Shown here: piece by piece, positions 6,308 to 7,200 of the stretch | Numbering within the stretch: position 1 is the first letter of the stretch | Layout: each line of letters starts with the position of its first letter | Source of the DNA: an uncultured Faecalibacterium sp. | Lineage (GTDB): Bacteria > Bacillota > Clostridia > Oscillospirales > Ruminococcaceae | Assembly: GCA_934503275.1 (NCBI GenBank) | Contig: CAKSVD010000044.1 | Span: 1-7,200, forward strand | Direction: 5' to 3' | DNA: 7,200 nucleotides | Notes under the pieces: generated by a model | What the model was told of the DNA's origin: nothing | The model's database searches: none | What the model saw: only the letters and a program-made list of their open reading frames with translations | Position numbers and translations under genes: made by a program

Positions 6308-6400
6308 ATGAAGGATCGACTGAAAGACCACCTTGAAGGCTGGCAGTTTTGCGAAAACTGTGGTATAAAGCTGTATCAAAAAAAATCCAACGATTTCTAA
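6308..6400 (+). CDS. Small CxxC-containing ORF (30 residues), function unknown
   Basis: ATG at 6308 has GGAGG (6294-6298) nine bases upstream, lying inside the previous tiny ORF. It reads MKDRLKDHLEGWQFCENCG, then IKLYQKKSNDF, with TAA at 6398-6400. The first third is a charged helix-like stretch. C15 and C18 form one CxxC knuckle followed by G-x-K-L-Y, as in zinc-ribbon starts, but no second cysteine pair follows, so any metal site would need a partner or is truncated. Its last codons form the left arm of the hairpin that terminates the opposite strand, and its stop falls in the loop. It could be the decayed N-terminus of a longer zinc-ribbon protein, or a genuine small protein of the mobile element. 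I do not recognise it. Confidence 0.4.
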   Translation: MKDRLKDHLEGWQFCENCGIKLYQKKSNDF

Positions 6401-6418
6401 CGTGAAATCGTTGGATTT
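6378..6418 (-). terminator. Strong intrinsic terminator on the minus strand
   Basis: AAATCCAACGATTTC (6383-6397) and GAAATCGTTGGATTT (6404-6418) form a perfect 15-bp stem with a 6-base loop. On the minus strand it runs into eight T residues (plus 6378-6385, three of them inside the stem). It would stop transcripts from the recombinase remnant. On the plus strand only TTT follows the stem, so stopping in that direction should be weak. Confidence 0.85.
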
Positions 6419-6423
6419 AAATG

Positions 6424-6524
6424 GTCCAGCAGAGCTGGACAAATCCGAACTTGTCGGGGCAAGGCCCCTCCATCTTGCTTGTGCAAGACCGTTCTGTTGC
6501 TCAAAAGCCCCACTGGGGCTTTTG
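6424..6524. repeat. Run of four further perfect short hairpins next to the terminator
   Basis: Between the recombinase-like sequence and the terminator lie four more perfect inverted repeats. They are GTCCAGC/GCTGGAC (6424-6440, loop AGA), GGGGC/GCCCC (6456-6468, loop AAG), CTTGC/GCAAG (6474-6487, loop TTGT) and CAAAAGCCCC/GGGGCTTTTG (6502-6524, loop ACT). The last is terminator-like on both strands. With the terminator hairpin this makes five stem-loops in 142 bases, separated by about 5-15 bases. It may be a structured RNA or a folded repeat element. The recombinase frame stays open through it, but the translated residues look like low-complexity filler. Confidence 0.55.
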
Positions 6525-6999
6525 TTGCTTCGCAAACGCAAACTTTTTTCTCCGCAATCAGCGGTCAGAGTGTCCTCAAAACGGACGGTTTGGGTGCCAT
6601 CTTTGTAATTGAATGTAATCAGCATCCGGTCATCGTACAGGAAAATGGCATTTACAAAAATTTCGATCAGTGCTTTCCGCTGTTTTTTCTGCGAAATATC
6701 GAACTTTCTAAATTTCATCAGCCAAAACCGAATGAACTCTTCGTTGAAGCTGGGCTTCTTCAACTTTTCGTCTGCGATTTTTGCAGTCAGCTCATCTTTC
6801 TGGATCTCCAGCGCTTCCAGCCGCTCTTTTGTTGTCCGGGTGTACAAGCCGTCCTCGATTGCCTTCATCAGGTTGTCCAGCTTCTTGTCTACTTCCCGGA
6901 GCTGCTTTTCCAGCAGCGGAATCGCGGTGTTCTCCTGATTCTGGACATCCATGACCAGTTGAACGATCTTGTCGATCACCGCATCGTCCTGAATCAGCT

Positions 7000-7200
7000 T
7001 CATGGTCTCCCGGACGACCAGATCTTCCAGCCAGTCCTTCTGCACGGTCTTTTTGTTGCAGCCCTTACGCCGCTTGACGTTGGCGCATACTCATATTTTT
7101 TCAGCAAGTGCTTCACCATCTTCCGCATACTCGCACGGGCAGTTTCTTTTTTCTGCAGGTCTATTACGCTCGCATTACTGAATTTCTGCGTTTCCAGCCA
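7000..7200 (-). CDS. hsdR: Type I restriction subunit HsdR, 3' end, truncated and with a foreign tail (partial)
   Basis: Read from the right edge on the minus strand this frame gives WLETQKFSNASVIDL, then QKKETARASMRKMVKHLLKK and YEYAP. The run KxxxRAxMRxxVKxLLKKYxYxP resembles the extreme C-terminal helices of HsdR, the ATP-dependent motor and endonuclease subunit of type I restriction systems. After P (codon 7083-7081) the sequence becomes recombinase DNA read in another frame. It adds about 26 unrelated residues (TSSGVRAATKRP and onward) before TGA at 7000-7002. Native HsdR proteins usually continue only briefly after this point, with an acidic helix. The protein would therefore lose its last residues and gain a basic tail. 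Whether it stays active is open: HsdR C-termini help bind the methylase core. The family call rests on a short segment, with most of the gene outside the window. Confidence 0.6.
   Translation of the reverse strand, partial: WLETQKFSNASVIDLQKKETARASMRKMVKHLLKKYEYAPTSSGVRAATKRPCRRTGWKIWSSGRP

Larger units (their letters stand above)
6230..7090 (-). pseudogene. C-terminal remnant of a serine site-specific recombinase
   Basis: The frame is open from 7090 to a TAA at 6230, with an in-frame TGA (7091-7093) just upstream. It begins with the second half of a recombinase zinc beta-ribbon (CANVKRRKGCNKKT, two of the four cysteines). Then follow QKDWLEDLVVRE and a long charged coiled coil (about 6940-6740, LLEKQLREVDKKLDNLMKAI and onward). 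After it come KQRKALIEIFVNAIFLYDDR and the beta strands MLITFNYKDGTQTVRFED. This order is typical of large serine recombinases of Clostridia mobile elements. The N-terminal catalytic domain with the nucleophilic serine and the DNA-binding Recombinase domain are missing, so it cannot catalyse recombination. Homology appears to stop near 6560. The remaining frame passes through tandem hairpins and a terminator and overlaps antisense tiny ORFs, so it probably is not native coding sequence. GTG at 7045 is a formal start without a convincing ribosome binding site. Confidence 0.8.

Noticed and set aside
6402..6938. Plus-strand frames of 63-109 codons opposite the recombinase remnant
   Set aside because: They are antisense to recognisable recombinase coding sequence or lie in the hairpin array, with no ribosome binding sites.
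1..7200. tRNA, rRNA or CRISPR arrays
   Set aside because: No cloverleaf with a conserved T-arm, no rRNA segment and no regularly spaced identical repeats of CRISPR size were seen on either strand.

Overview
The window looks like chromosomal DNA of a moderately high-GC gut Clostridia species, most like Faecalibacterium or a close relative in the Oscillospiraceae. This rests on codon usage, strong AGGAGG-type ribosome binding sites, and the pairing of a GPH-family sugar transporter with a GH2 beta-galactosidase. The genus is an inference from general resemblance; no search was run.

Positions 1-5878 hold a lactose/beta-galactoside utilisation cluster. On the minus strand lie an AraC-family regulator (197-1060) and, 33 bases behind it, the start of a LacA/maltose-acetyltransferase-like sugar O-acetyltransferase that runs off the left edge (163 to 2). 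Divergently, on the plus strand, lie a MelB/LacS-type sugar:cation symporter (1310-2680) and a full-length LacZ-type beta-galactosidase (2795-5878). The same three functions as E. coli lacZ, lacY and lacA are present, but split over two divergent units with an AraC regulator. The 249-base divergent region carries a consensus -10 with no good -35, a direct repeat that could be the regulator's site, and a leader with two nested inverted repeats. A perfect 13-bp hairpin without a U-tract separates the transporter and lacZ.

Positions 5879-6229 are AT-richer and intergenic. They hold a long imperfect hairpin that may end the lac transcript, a second small hairpin, a palindrome with a 21-base direct repeat, and a good sigma-A-type promoter (TTGAAG-17-TACAAT). 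This promoter points at two tiny adjacent ORFs (6262-6306 and 6308-6400), each with a perfect Shine-Dalgarno sequence. The second encodes a 30-residue peptide with one CxxC.

Positions 6378-7200 are mobile-element debris on the minus strand. They contain the C-terminal part of a serine recombinase (half zinc ribbon, coiled coil, C-terminal beta region) without its catalytic domain. Its 3' side runs into five short perfect hairpins ending in a strong minus-strand intrinsic terminator. At the right edge the recombinase remnant is joined, out of frame and at about position 7085, to what reads as the last part of a type I restriction subunit HsdR. That gene therefore seems to have lost its natural C-terminus and gained a foreign tail.

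The lac genes form an ordinary, coherent pathway: uptake, hydrolysis, acetylation and transcriptional control. The less ordinary material is right of 5950: the rearrangement junction, the tandem hairpins and the tiny coupled ORFs.
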